Positions 8,243 to 17,005 of a stretch of 64,000 bases of DNA are shown in pieces (positions within the stretch are counted from its first letter, which is position 1; each line of letters starts with the position of its first letter). The notes under the pieces are model-generated. The model worked only from the letters and a program-made list of their open reading frames with translations, made no database searches and was not told the DNA's origin. The stretch is from Pseudotamlana haliotis (GTDB taxonomy: Bacteria > Bacteroidota > Bacteroidia > Flavobacteriales > Flavobacteriaceae). Location: positions 1-64,000 of the forward strand of contig NZ_WAAT01000045.1 in the NCBI RefSeq assembly GCF_008806375.1. Direction: 5' to 3'. The position numbers were made by a program, and so were the translations under genes.

Positions 8243-10165
8243 TTAAAAATGATAACGTTTAAAAGCTTCAATAGCCGCGTATTCAGATAGGCCTAAATCG
8301 TTATATTTCTTAGCCGTTAAACGGTTTCTATCTTCAGCACGAACCCAGAATTCTCTAGAATCACCTCCTTGAAACATCACACCATCTTTTTGCGATTGGT
8401 GATAAAAAATGGCATGTCTTTTTCTTAAAACCTGGTCTGGACTCATAGGAACAGCCATTTCAATTTGGTAAGACTCCCACTCATGCCAAGCCCCACGGTA
8501 TAACCAAACCCAGCAATCATCCATGTATGATTCACTTTTCAAAACTTTTAAAGATTCAAATAAAGCATCTAAACACACTTTATGTGTTCCGTGTGGATCA
8601 GCTAAATCACCTGCTGCATAAATTTGATGTGGCTTGATTTCAGAAATTAAGCTGCACATGACATCTATATCATCCTGTGAAATATTGTTCTTTTTAATGG
8701 TTCCTGTTTCATAAAAAGGTAAATCAAGGAAGTGTACCTGTTCATCACTCAAACCAAAATAACGCGTAGCACCTAAAGACTCACTGCGTCTAATTAATCC
8801 TTTTAACTGACGCACCTCAACCGAATCAATATCATGATCAGTTTTGTTTTTGAGGAAATTGATAATCGTTTCTGTTTCCTTACACTCTGGGCAAAGCGAC
8901 TGGGTAATTTCAGCAAATTTTAGAGCTTCTTCATCTGAAACTGCAATATTACCAGAGGTTTGATAAGCAATATGAACCTCGTGACCTTGCTCCACTAGCC
9001 TATCAAAAGTACCACCCATTGAAATCACATCATCATCTGGATGCGGACTAAAAATAATTACACGTTTTTTGGGTATGGTAGCACGCTCTGGCCTATTGGT
9101 ATCATCGGCATTAGGTTTTCCGCCTGGCCAACCTGTAATGGTATGTTGTAACTTATTAAACATCTTAATGTTTAAATCATAAGCGGTGCCTTCTTCAGTA
9201 AGCAAACCAGACATACCGTTATTGTTATAATCTTTATCGGTGAGCTTTAAAAATGGTTTTTCGGTTAACTCACTAAGCCAAACAATGGCTTTTAATTTTA
9301 AATCGTCATTCCAAACACAAGTGGTGACTAACCAAGGTGTTTTAACACGAGTTAATTCTGAAGCTGCTGCCTCATCAATAATAAAAGTGGTGTTTTCATG
9401 GTTCTGTAGGTAAGTTGCAGGCACTTCAGGCGTAATTTCACCTTCAATAGTTTCTTTAAGAATTTCAGCTTTATTACCTCCCCAACCTAGTAAAACGATA
9501 CGTTTAGCACTTAAAACTGTACCAATTCCCATGGTTATGGCTTTTCTAGGCACATTTTCAATACCTAAAAACGCTGGAGCAGCATCTACACGGGTAATAT
9601 GATCGAGTGTAATGCTACGTGTACCTGAATTGTAGTGAGAACCTGGCTCATTAAAACCGATGTGTCCAGTTCTACCAATACCTAAAAGTTGAAAATCAAG
9701 TCCGCCATAGGATTTAATTTTCATCTCATAATCGATGCAATACTGATAAAGGTCCTCATTACTAACCATCCCGTCAGGAATGTTTATATTTTCATCTAAA
9801 ATATCGATATGATTAAATAAATGCTCATGCATAAAGTAAAAGTAACTTTGTAGGTTACCTTTGTCCATGGGTAAATATTCATCTAAATTAAAGGTGACTA
9901 CGTTTGCAAAACTCAAGCCTTCTTCTATATGTAATCTAACCAGCTCTTCATAAACTTTTATAGGTGAAGAACCCGTTGCTAAACCTAATACACAAGGTTT
10001 GTTTTCCTTTTCTTTTTCTCGAATTAATGTTGCTATTTCATGTGCTACAAGCACTGAAGCTTCTGTAGAATCTTCAAAAATAACATTGTGTATTTTTTCA
10101 AATCGAGTTTCTTCAAACATACCTGCTTTGGTGTATGCGATATTTTTATGATTTGCGATTTTCAC
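8243..10165 (-). CDS. nagB: Glucosamine-6-phosphate deaminase fused to a PIG-L/LmbE deacetylase-like domain
   Basis: The 640-residue protein has two parts. Residues ~25-290 are NagB: NLDEYLP (93-99) and GIGRTGHIGFNEPGS (162-176) are the substrate and catalytic loops of glucosamine-6-phosphate deaminase, which makes fructose-6-phosphate and ammonia. Residues ~365-640 are a PIG-L/LmbE-type domain with the zinc-binding HPDDD at 375-379 and a later His in DPHGTHK. Such long NagB proteins are common in Bacteroidota, so the fusion is not an assembly artefact. The second domain could deacetylate an N-acetyl sugar, which would matter because no NagA is encoded in this locus. It lies mid-operon between susD and the small lipoprotein gene. 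Confidence 0.93.
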   Translation of the reverse strand: MKIANHKNIAYTKAGMFEETRFEKIHNVIFEDSTEASVLVAHEIATLIREKEKENKPCVLGLATGSSPIKVYEELVRLHIEEGLSFANVVTFNLDEYLPMDKGNLQSYFYFMHEHLFNHIDILDENINIPDGMVSNEDLYQYCIDYEMKIKSYGGLDFQLLGIGRTGHIGFNEPGSHYNSGTRSITLDHITRVDAAPAFLGIENVPRKAITMGIGTVLSAKRIVLLGWGGNKAEILKETIEGEITPEVPATYLQNHENTTFIIDEAAASELTRVKTPWLVTTCVWNDDLKLKAIVWLSELTEKPFLKLTDKDYNNNGMSGLLTEEGTAYDLNIKMFNKLQHTITGWPGGKPNADDTNRPERATIPKKRVIIFSPHPDDDVISMGGTFDRLVEQGHEVHIAYQTSGNIAVSDEEALKFAEITQSLCPECKETETIINFLKNKTDHDIDSVEVRQLKGLIRRSESLGATRYFGLSDEQVHFLDLPFYETGTIKKNNISQDDIDVMCSLISEIKPHQIYAAGDLADPHGTHKVCLDALFESLKVLKSESYMDDCWVWLYRGAWHEWESYQIEMAVPMSPDQVLRKRHAIFYHQSQKDGVMFQGGDSREFWVRAEDRNRLTAKKYNDLGLSEYAAIEAFKRYHF

Positions 10166-10201
10166 GATATACTGTTTTTCTTTTAAATACTTTTTTATTA
10201 A

Positions 10202-10236
10202 AGCAAACGGAAAACCGAAATTCTCCGCTTGCTTAC
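10202..10236 (-). promoter_or_regulatory. Stem-loop between susD and nagB
   Basis: AAGCAAnCGGA at 10202-10212 pairs with TCCGnTTGCTT at 10225-10235, leaving a short A/C/T-rich loop. On the transcribed strand an A/U-rich stretch follows, but not a clean U-run. It could be a processing site or partial terminator that separates the amount of susCD mRNA from the downstream enzyme genes. This role is inferred. Confidence 0.45.
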
Positions 10237-10279
10237 CATCAACAAACTAAACTAAACTAAACGTTTAATCAACCTAAAC

Positions 10280-11887
10280 TTAAAAATTTGGTGCTCCGGT
10301 ATCCCACCAAAGTCTTGTCCCTCCATTGTCTGGGCCTTTTAAGGTGCTAATTGCCGCATCGACATTAGCGCCATTGGTATTCTTCTCAGCATCAACAAAA
10401 TTGATTCTACGAATCTGGATATCAGTATCGATATCTCCACCACTATTGTTAATTACCACAGGAAATACTCTTGGGTATCCTGTACGTCTAAATTCACTCC
10501 AAGCTTCCTGACCATCAGGAAACATGGCAATCCATTTTTGCGTAATAATTTGTTCTAACTGCTCTTCATTAGTACCAGCTAGGTTGTATGCAATTTTGAC
10601 ATCACTAGGGTAAGTGTAATCATTTGCAGAATTTAACGCATCAACAAAATCATTTGGTGTACTGGTAGTATCTGCTAAATAATTATCAACATCACTAACC
10701 CCAAGTTGTGCAAAAGAGGCACGAACACCTGCTTCATAATTGGTTTTAGCATCACCAGCTCCGGCCCAACCTCTTAAGGCGGCTTCAGCTTTTAAGAAGT
10801 GTACTTCTGCTGCTGTCATCCAAACTTTGTTAGTACCATCTACGGCCGACCCTATAAGAGAATGCCCCCCGTATTCTGATTTCGCTTCTATTTCAATACC
10901 CATTCTTACTCCTTTATAATCTCCTAAATGAGCATCAGCAGGCGCGGTAAAGAATTTAGAAATTCTACCGTCATTAAAACCTTTAAGAACAGCTTCCATT
11001 TCGGCACTCATAACAACATCTCCCCAAACACGACTTATCGTTTGAACTGGGTGAGCAAACCCTGCCATTTCTACTAACATATTGTCTAACTCCATAAGAC
11101 CAGCATTACTAGATAACGATTTTTCACCTTCAGCTTGAGCTAATGCAGGATCAACTTTAGATACACGAATAGCTAAACGTAAACGCAATGAATTCGCAAA
11201 CTTTCTCCACCTAGCAATATTACCTTCAACAGGCTTTCCTTTTAAGTTTGACATATCAAAAGGAACAAACTGTAAATCTCCAATAAATGGTTCTAACCCA
11301 TCTATAGCCTCTTCTAACTCTGCAAAAAATGTTTTGTAGGCCACCTCTTGAGCATCGTATTCACCAGTAGTGTCATAATCATTATATTTTGAATAACGAA
11401 TTGGACCGAAAATATCAGACACCCTATGCATACCCATAACTTTAATAATATTAGCTAAGTACACAAATTTAACCCCACTTAGATCACCAGACACATCTAC
11501 TTGTTCTTTGATTTCTTTGGCGTAAGGCATCACACCATTCCCATCATTTGCATCATAAGCATCAGACCAAATAAAGCCATTCCAACCATTAACTAGTGCA
11601 TAAGTTTGGTTATTGATATTACCTGCAAATGGTGTTGGTGCGGTCATGTACCCTGAAAACACATCGGCATTTAAATTTTGCTGTAATTGGTAATTCCAAG
11701 CTGGTTCTACTCGAATGATATTTGAAAACATAGGAGCAAATCGAGAACCAATATGATTGTTTTGTTGGGTTAAACTTTCTTGAGAAAATCCATAAGGATC
11801 TGTATTAACATCTACAAAGTCTCCTGTACAATTTGTTAAACTCATGGCAACCAATGATGCCATTGTATATTTAAGTATATTTTTCAT
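10280..11887 (-). CDS. SusD/RagB-like outer-membrane glycan-binding lipoprotein
   Basis: A 535-residue lipoprotein: the signal peptide ends in LTNC (Cys about residue 20), followed by GDFVDVNTDPYGF, the usual start of the SusD-like_2 group. TPR-like helices form the core, and the C-terminal part has KWIAMFPDGQEAWSEFRRTGYPR, a hallmark of this family. It sits on the cell surface as a lid on the partner SusC channel and binds the substrate. The gene starts 6 bases after susC, as is normal for the pair. With GH20, GlcNAc kinase and NagB downstream, the likely ligands are GlcNAc-containing oligosaccharides such as chitin fragments. Confidence 0.93.
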   Translation of the reverse strand: MKNILKYTMASLVAMSLTNCTGDFVDVNTDPYGFSQESLTQQNNHIGSRFAPMFSNIIRVEPAWNYQLQQNLNADVFSGYMTAPTPFAGNINNQTYALVNGWNGFIWSDAYDANDGNGVMPYAKEIKEQVDVSGDLSGVKFVYLANIIKVMGMHRVSDIFGPIRYSKYNDYDTTGEYDAQEVAYKTFFAELEEAIDGLEPFIGDLQFVPFDMSNLKGKPVEGNIARWRKFANSLRLRLAIRVSKVDPALAQAEGEKSLSSNAGLMELDNMLVEMAGFAHPVQTISRVWGDVVMSAEMEAVLKGFNDGRISKFFTAPADAHLGDYKGVRMGIEIEAKSEYGGHSLIGSAVDGTNKVWMTAAEVHFLKAEAALRGWAGAGDAKTNYEAGVRASFAQLGVSDVDNYLADTTSTPNDFVDALNSANDYTYPSDVKIAYNLAGTNEEQLEQIITQKWIAMFPDGQEAWSEFRRTGYPRVFPVVINNSGGDIDTDIQIRRINFVDAEKNTNGANVDAAISTLKGPDNGGTRLWWDTGAPNF

Positions 11888-11893
11888 CTTTCT

Positions 11894-14800
11894 TTAGAAA
11901 TTTACGTTAATGTTTAATCCTACACTTCTGGTTGAAGGTTGATTATAAATATCTACCCCTTGTAATCCCATTCCTGTACTTGCAGCAATGTTCGGGTCGA
12001 ATGGTGCATCCTTATAAAAAAAGAATAAGTTATTTCCTATGATTGAAAAATTAATATTATCAATGAAATCACTTTCACCTAATAATAATTTATATCCTAT
12101 TGAAAGTTCTCTTAAACTCACGTTAGTTGCATCATACACATATTCTCCTAACATACCATCACGACCTGCAACAGCATTATAATATTCTTGAGCACCAATT
12201 TGTGAAGCAGTTCCGCTTTCATCAACAACATTTATCATTCCTCCATTGTTGTTTCTGGCATTTGCAGTAGTTTGAGAAACACCATATTTATCATTTACGG
12301 CTTCAGTAACACTCATCACATCACCGCCAAACTTACCATCAATTAAGAAGTTCACATTGAAATCACCTATTTCGAAGTTATTGTTCCAACCTAAAGTGAA
12401 ATCTGGTTGTGCGTGAGCAACAGTTTCAAAATCGGTAGACATTAATGTTCCTGAAGAATTTACCATTGGTGTACCATTAGCATCTCGTCTTAATGATCTA
12501 CCTTTAATACTACCAAATTCCTCACCCTCAATTAATGAGTATTCATATCCATTTATTCCTCCTGGAGTAATGATGGCTTCATTATCTTGTAAATCCGGGT
12601 GAACAGCAACCACTTGGTTATCATTTTGGGCAAAATTAAATGCTGTATTCCATTTAAATTTATCGGTTACCACAGGTTTACCATTTAAAACGATTTCGAA
12701 ACCTTTATTAGATATTTCTCCAGCATTTACAATATTCTGAACATACCCAAATGGGTTTGGATCTGCTTGTATATAAAATATTTGATTAAAAGTACTGGTA
12801 TCGTAGTAAGTAAAGTCTAATCCGAGTCGGTTACCAAAGAATCGCCACTCTGTTCCAATTTCAAATCCTTTTTGGCGTTCTGGTTCAAGAGTTTCTCCTC
12901 TTTTAGGTGCAATAGTTGCTGGAGCAAAATTGGTATTAGTTGTATTAATATGATTCAAAGGAATTGTTACATATGCAGGAATATCTTTACCTACTTCAGC
13001 ATAAGAACCTCTAACTTTAGCGAAGTCAATACCATCACCCATATCAAACATTTCAGATAAAACAGCCGTTAAACCAACCGATGGATAGAAAAATGAATTT
13101 GAATCAGTATAAACTAAGGTAGAAGACCAGTCTGTACGTCCTGTTACATCTAAGAAAAGCATGTCTTTAAATCCGAAGTTAGCAGATCCAAAAACAGATT
13201 GCACCTCTCTATTAGTTACAGATTGCCTAATGTTATTGACCGTTTCAAAATTAGATATCGTAAAGTAGTTAGGGAATTGTAATCCAGCACCATCACGGCC
13301 AGAATCTAAATATACTTGATCTCCAATTTGGTACTTGGTTAAACTTGTTCCTAAAAGCCCTGAGAAGGTAAATGCTTCTGAAAAGTCTTTATTATAAGAA
13401 GCAATAAAGTCAATATACTGTTGTGTGTTTTCTGTTTTTTCTAGAACATAACGTCCGTTATCTCCTGAATTTACAGGATCTGTTCCTGCATATTGTCTTT
13501 TATCAAAAGTAAAGAATGATTTATCAAAACTTCCTCTAGATTGTAAAGAAATAGCATCTGTAATCTGATATTTAACCGATACATTTGCCAACACACGCTG
13601 TGCGATATCCTCACTAGGGTTGCGGTTAATTAACCAGTATGGATTTTGCTGAATATTCTCATCAAAAGAAGAAGCATATTGATCCATTTGGTTCAAATTC
13701 GTATTAAAGTACTCAAATGTATTTTTGTAGATGTCTCTATCAATTCCAACAGGCTGTAAATACACCCCAGTTAATGGGTTTGAGTATAAACCATTGGTTG
13801 GTCTGTTACTAATGCGTTGGTCTGATAAATTAACACTTGCAGAAACATCTATTTTATCTTTTAAAAATTTAGCTGTTTCACGTAAAGTTAAATTGTTACG
13901 TTTTAACTCATTTCCTGGAATTACCCCTTCACCTAAAGTATTTGCATAAGAAAAGTAGGTTTGAGCTTTTTGGTTTCCAGCAGTTAAGGACAAAGCATTA
14001 ATGGCTGTATACCCCATATTAAAAAACTCTTTTGGGTCGTTACTTAAGCCACTGGCTTTAGCTCCCCATGATTTTGGATCAGCTACACGACCGTTTTCAG
14101 CAATAGGTTGACCTACCGATACACTTTGGTATTCCGATTGTAATTTTGGTAAAGACATCACATTGTCCATTGTAAAACTAGAATTGAAGTTTACAGCCAA
14201 TGCCCCTTCCTTACCTTTTTTAGTGGTAATTAAAATCACACCGTTAGCACCTTGACTACCGTAAAGCGCTGAAGCCGAAGCTCCTTTTAAAACGGTCATG
14301 CTTTCAATATCGTCTGGGTTAATTAATGACATCGCATCACCACCATCACGGTTACCAGTTTGGCTACCAAAAATATCGGTTCCCGGCTCATTTCCGTTAG
14401 AACCGTTACCACTGTTTAACATAGGAATACCATCAATAACATATAACGGATCGTTATTAGTTGTAGAAGTATTACCTCTTAACACCACTTTTGTAGCTCC
14501 TCCTAAACCGGATGAACTCCTTGTGATAGTCAATCCAGCAGATTTACCTGATAAACTGTTAATTGGGTTGGTTTGCTTAACACGTGTTAATTCATCCCCG
14601 CCTACTTCCTGAGCCGAGTATGTTAAGGCTTTACGTTCCTTTTTAATACCTAAGGCCGTAACCACCACAGCGTTAAGTTCTTCAGCATTTTCTTCTAATT
14701 GAGCGTTAATGACGTCTTGTTGACCTACTGTAATTAATTTAGTAGTCATACCTAAATAAGAAAAAGCTAAAACGTCACCAGAATTCACCATAAGTGAATA

Positions 14801-14986
14801 ATGTCCATCAAAATCTGTTTGTGCACCGTTAGTAGTACCTTGTACCGTTACATTAACTCCAGGTAACGGAATCCCGTCTGCCTTAGAAGTTACTGTTCCT
14901 CTAATTTCCTTCTCCTGCCCATAGGTAAATTGGACAGCAAATAGTAGAAAGGAAAACAAGAAAAGTTGTTGTAAGTTTTGTTTCAT
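11894..14986 (-). CDS. SusC/RagA TonB-dependent outer-membrane transporter
   Basis: The 1030-residue protein begins with a signal peptide (FLFSFLLFAVQFTYGQ). A carboxypeptidase-regulatory-like domain follows, with GTVTSKADGIPLPGVNV and DFDGHYSL. Next is the plug domain (NPINSLSGKSAGLTI; GASASALYGSQGANGVILI), then a ~22-strand barrel ending in a terminal aromatic residue (NINVNF). Full length for the family. It imports oligosaccharides across the outer membrane, powered by TonB-ExbBD. It is the first gene of the leftward operon and faces the LytS-type kinase gene across a ~260-base intergenic region. Confidence 0.95.
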   Translation of the reverse strand: MKQNLQQLFLFSFLLFAVQFTYGQEKEIRGTVTSKADGIPLPGVNVTVQGTTNGAQTDFDGHYSLMVNSGDVLAFSYLGMTTKLITVGQQDVINAQLEENAEELNAVVVTALGIKKERKALTYSAQEVGGDELTRVKQTNPINSLSGKSAGLTITRSSSGLGGATKVVLRGNTSTTNNDPLYVIDGIPMLNSGNGSNGNEPGTDIFGSQTGNRDGGDAMSLINPDDIESMTVLKGASASALYGSQGANGVILITTKKGKEGALAVNFNSSFTMDNVMSLPKLQSEYQSVSVGQPIAENGRVADPKSWGAKASGLSNDPKEFFNMGYTAINALSLTAGNQKAQTYFSYANTLGEGVIPGNELKRNNLTLRETAKFLKDKIDVSASVNLSDQRISNRPTNGLYSNPLTGVYLQPVGIDRDIYKNTFEYFNTNLNQMDQYASSFDENIQQNPYWLINRNPSEDIAQRVLANVSVKYQITDAISLQSRGSFDKSFFTFDKRQYAGTDPVNSGDNGRYVLEKTENTQQYIDFIASYNKDFSEAFTFSGLLGTSLTKYQIGDQVYLDSGRDGAGLQFPNYFTISNFETVNNIRQSVTNREVQSVFGSANFGFKDMLFLDVTGRTDWSSTLVYTDSNSFFYPSVGLTAVLSEMFDMGDGIDFAKVRGSYAEVGKDIPAYVTIPLNHINTTNTNFAPATIAPKRGETLEPERQKGFEIGTEWRFFGNRLGLDFTYYDTSTFNQIFYIQADPNPFGYVQNIVNAGEISNKGFEIVLNGKPVVTDKFKWNTAFNFAQNDNQVVAVHPDLQDNEAIITPGGINGYEYSLIEGEEFGSIKGRSLRRDANGTPMVNSSGTLMSTDFETVAHAQPDFTLGWNNNFEIGDFNVNFLIDGKFGGDVMSVTEAVNDKYGVSQTTANARNNNGGMINVVDESGTASQIGAQEYYNAVAGRDGMLGEYVYDATNVSLRELSIGYKLLLGESDFIDNINFSIIGNNLFFFYKDAPFDPNIAASTGMGLQGVDIYNQPSTRSVGLNINVNF

Positions 14987-15249
14987 AATTTGATTGTTTT
15001 GTTTTTTTAAGTTGAGCCAAACTATCTAATATTAAATTTGTTTTAAAAAAATTTATATAAACGACACGATTTAACACACAGACAACATTTTGTAAACGAT
15101 AAGTGAATATTGACTTTCAAAGTATTCGTCTTTTTATTGCTAATTAATAAATATATCACTAAAATTGTTGAATCTTAATAAGATTTTAATAACAAAATCA
15201 ACATAAAGCTAAAATTATTTCAACACAGAACAACAAACCGTCAGTTAAC
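14987..15249. promoter_or_regulatory. Divergent intergenic region between susC and the two-component system
   Basis: The region separates the leftward susC operon from the rightward kinase, regulator, permease and nagX genes, so both arms must start here. It is very A/T-rich. I find no perfect TAnnTTTG box for either direction. The closest for the susC side is a TACTTTG-like stretch read on the minus strand near 15118-15127. LytTR regulators bind imperfect direct repeats, but I could not fix a convincing pair by eye. Confidence 0.4.
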
Positions 15250-15303
15250 ATTCCAGTCAAATACCATATCGTATTCTGGCTGAGCTACTTCCTTTTTAAT
15301 TTT

Positions 15304-16263
15304 GTGAGATGGGGAAGTTATTTTAATGATTACTGGTATTCGTTTAAGTCTAACTTAGTTGAGTTTCCTATTCATATTATAATAGTATACATCAACATCT
15401 ATTATTTGATCCCACGATTTATTCTTCGGAAAAAATACTGGACATATATACTTTATTTAAGTACCATGTTGTTTATGGTGTATTTAGTTAGAACTGGCTT
15501 AAACTATGTTTTAGTGACTGAAGAAATATGGCCTGAAGCAGAAACTCCAGGTAATTTTATGGAACTTAACCATATCATAGCCGTAGTTTTAGGTGAACTT
15601 TATGTGATTGGTTTTACCACAGCCATTAAAATTGTTATTGATTGGTCTATAGAAAAACGACTCAACGAAGATTTAGCAAAACTACAAATGAGTACCGAAC
15701 TTAAATATTTACGTACTCAAATTCAGCCGCACTTCTTTTTTAATACGCTAAATAACTTATATGCTTTAACCCTTAGTAAATCAGACAATGCGCCCAACTT
15801 AGTTTTAAAGCTGTCTGATATGATGCAATATATTTTATATGAAGTAAAAAGCTCGAAAGCCAGTTTGCTACAAGAAATTAATCATATCAATAACTTTATA
15901 GACATTGAGCGTATTCGTTTTAACGATGCTGTTGAAGCCGAAATGGATATTACTGGAGATATTGAAGAAATCTGTGTACCACCATTACTCCTACTTTCCT
16001 TTGTAGAGAATTGCTTTAAGCACGGTATGAAACAAAATGACAAGCTTAAAATAAACATGAGTTTTAAAGTTTTAAACTCTGGTTTTATTGAAATAAATAT
16101 CATTAATAATTTTAACCCAAATGTTATAAACACTGAAACCAATGGCATTGGAAATCAAAATGCTAAACGACGTTTAAATCTGCTGTTTGCCAATAATTAC
16201 GTTTTAGAATCTACAGTAGAAGGCAACCTATATAAATTGTATTTAAAAATACCTACCCAATGA
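15304..16263 (+). CDS. LytS/YehU-type sensor histidine kinase
   Basis: Membrane histidine kinase of the His_kinase (PF06580) type. Several hydrophobic helices precede a dimerisation and phospho-acceptor segment, LRTQIQPHFFFNTLNNLY; the His in QPH is the expected acceptor. A degenerate HATPase part follows (SFVENCFKHGM; GIGNQNAKRRL). GTG at 15304 is the only standard start, yet the frame is open upstream to 15193. It encodes a plausible first membrane helix (KYHIVFWLSYFLFNFVRWG) before that GTG, so true initiation may be at a rare codon such as ATT at 15250. The stop overlaps the regulator start by 4 bases (ATGA), so the two are translationally coupled. Sensing of an amino-sugar signal is inferred from position. 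Confidence 0.88.
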   Translation: MRWGSYFNDYWYSFKSNLVEFPIHIIIVYINIYYLIPRFILRKKYWTYILYLSTMLFMVYLVRTGLNYVLVTEEIWPEAETPGNFMELNHIIAVVLGELYVIGFTTAIKIVIDWSIEKRLNEDLAKLQMSTELKYLRTQIQPHFFFNTLNNLYALTLSKSDNAPNLVLKLSDMMQYILYEVKSSKASLLQEINHINNFIDIERIRFNDAVEAEMDITGDIEEICVPPLLLLSFVENCFKHGMKQNDKLKINMSFKVLNSGFIEINIINNFNPNVINTETNGIGNQNAKRRLNLLFANNYVLESTVEGNLYKLYLKIPTQ

Positions 16264-16982
16264 AAATTAAATGCATCATTATAGATGACGAACCTCTTGC
16301 TATTACAGTAATTGAGAGTCATTTAAAAAACTTTGACCACATTGAGATTGTTGAGACCTTCAATAATCCGCTTAAGGCTTACCGTATTTTAGAGCAAGAA
16401 AAGATTGATGTTATATTTCTAGATATCAATATGCCTCAAATGACGGGCTTTGCCTTTATTGATAACCTCAGTTATAAACCACTTATTGTTATCACTACGG
16501 CCTATCGGGAATATGCCATAAAAAGTTTTGAACTGAATATTTTAGATTATTTGGTAAAACCTATTCCGTTTAATCGCTTCCTAAAAACGGTTAATAAAAT
16601 TTACCAACAAGTATTTGTGAGTAATATGGCTGTAGATGCGAGTTTACAACAAGAACCTCATATTTTTTTAAAGGTTAACAAGAAACTTGTAAAAATTAAT
16701 TTAAATGATATTCTATATATAGAAAGCCTTAAAGATTACATCAAGGTGATTACTCAAATGGGCGATCATGTGGTTCATAAGTCACTTTCTGCTATTACAG
16801 AGGAATTACCACAATCCAATTTCATGCGTATTCATCGTTCTTATACCATTTCAATTAATAAAATAAGTGCTTTGGAAGGAAATACTGTTGAAATTTCAAA
16901 CCGAAAAATACCTATTGGGCGCAATTATCTCAAACTCGCCAAAGAACGTATTTTTAATATAAACGACGATAAAGAAAACTAA
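16260..16982 (+). CDS. LytTR-family response regulator
   Basis: A 240-residue regulator. The receiver domain (1-~120) has the acidic pair in IIDDEP (D9-D10 region), the phospho-acceptor Asp in IFLDINMP, and Lys in LVKPIPF. The C-terminal LytTR DNA-binding domain (~135-235) has INLNDILYIESLKDYIKV and FMRIHRSYTISINKI. It overlaps the kinase gene by 4 bases and is followed 23 bases later by the sugar permease. It likely controls this locus in response to the partner kinase, though its binding site could not be read off the sequence. Confidence 0.93.
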   Translation: MKIKCIIIDDEPLAITVIESHLKNFDHIEIVETFNNPLKAYRILEQEKIDVIFLDINMPQMTGFAFIDNLSYKPLIVITTAYREYAIKSFELNILDYLVKPIPFNRFLKTVNKIYQQVFVSNMAVDASLQQEPHIFLKVNKKLVKINLNDILYIESLKDYIKVITQMGDHVVHKSLSAITEELPQSNFMRIHRSYTISINKISALEGNTVEISNRKIPIGRNYLKLAKERIFNINDDKEN

Positions 16983-17005
16983 CATAAATAACTCAAAAAA
17001 CAACC

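Noticed and set aside
10243-10262. Short tandem repeat (ACTAA units) after the susD-nagB hairpin
   Set aside because: Only about four units in A/T-rich DNA; too short to support a function.
14298-14612. Plus-strand frame opposite susC
   Set aside because: It is the complement of the conserved TonB plug region and has no independent support.
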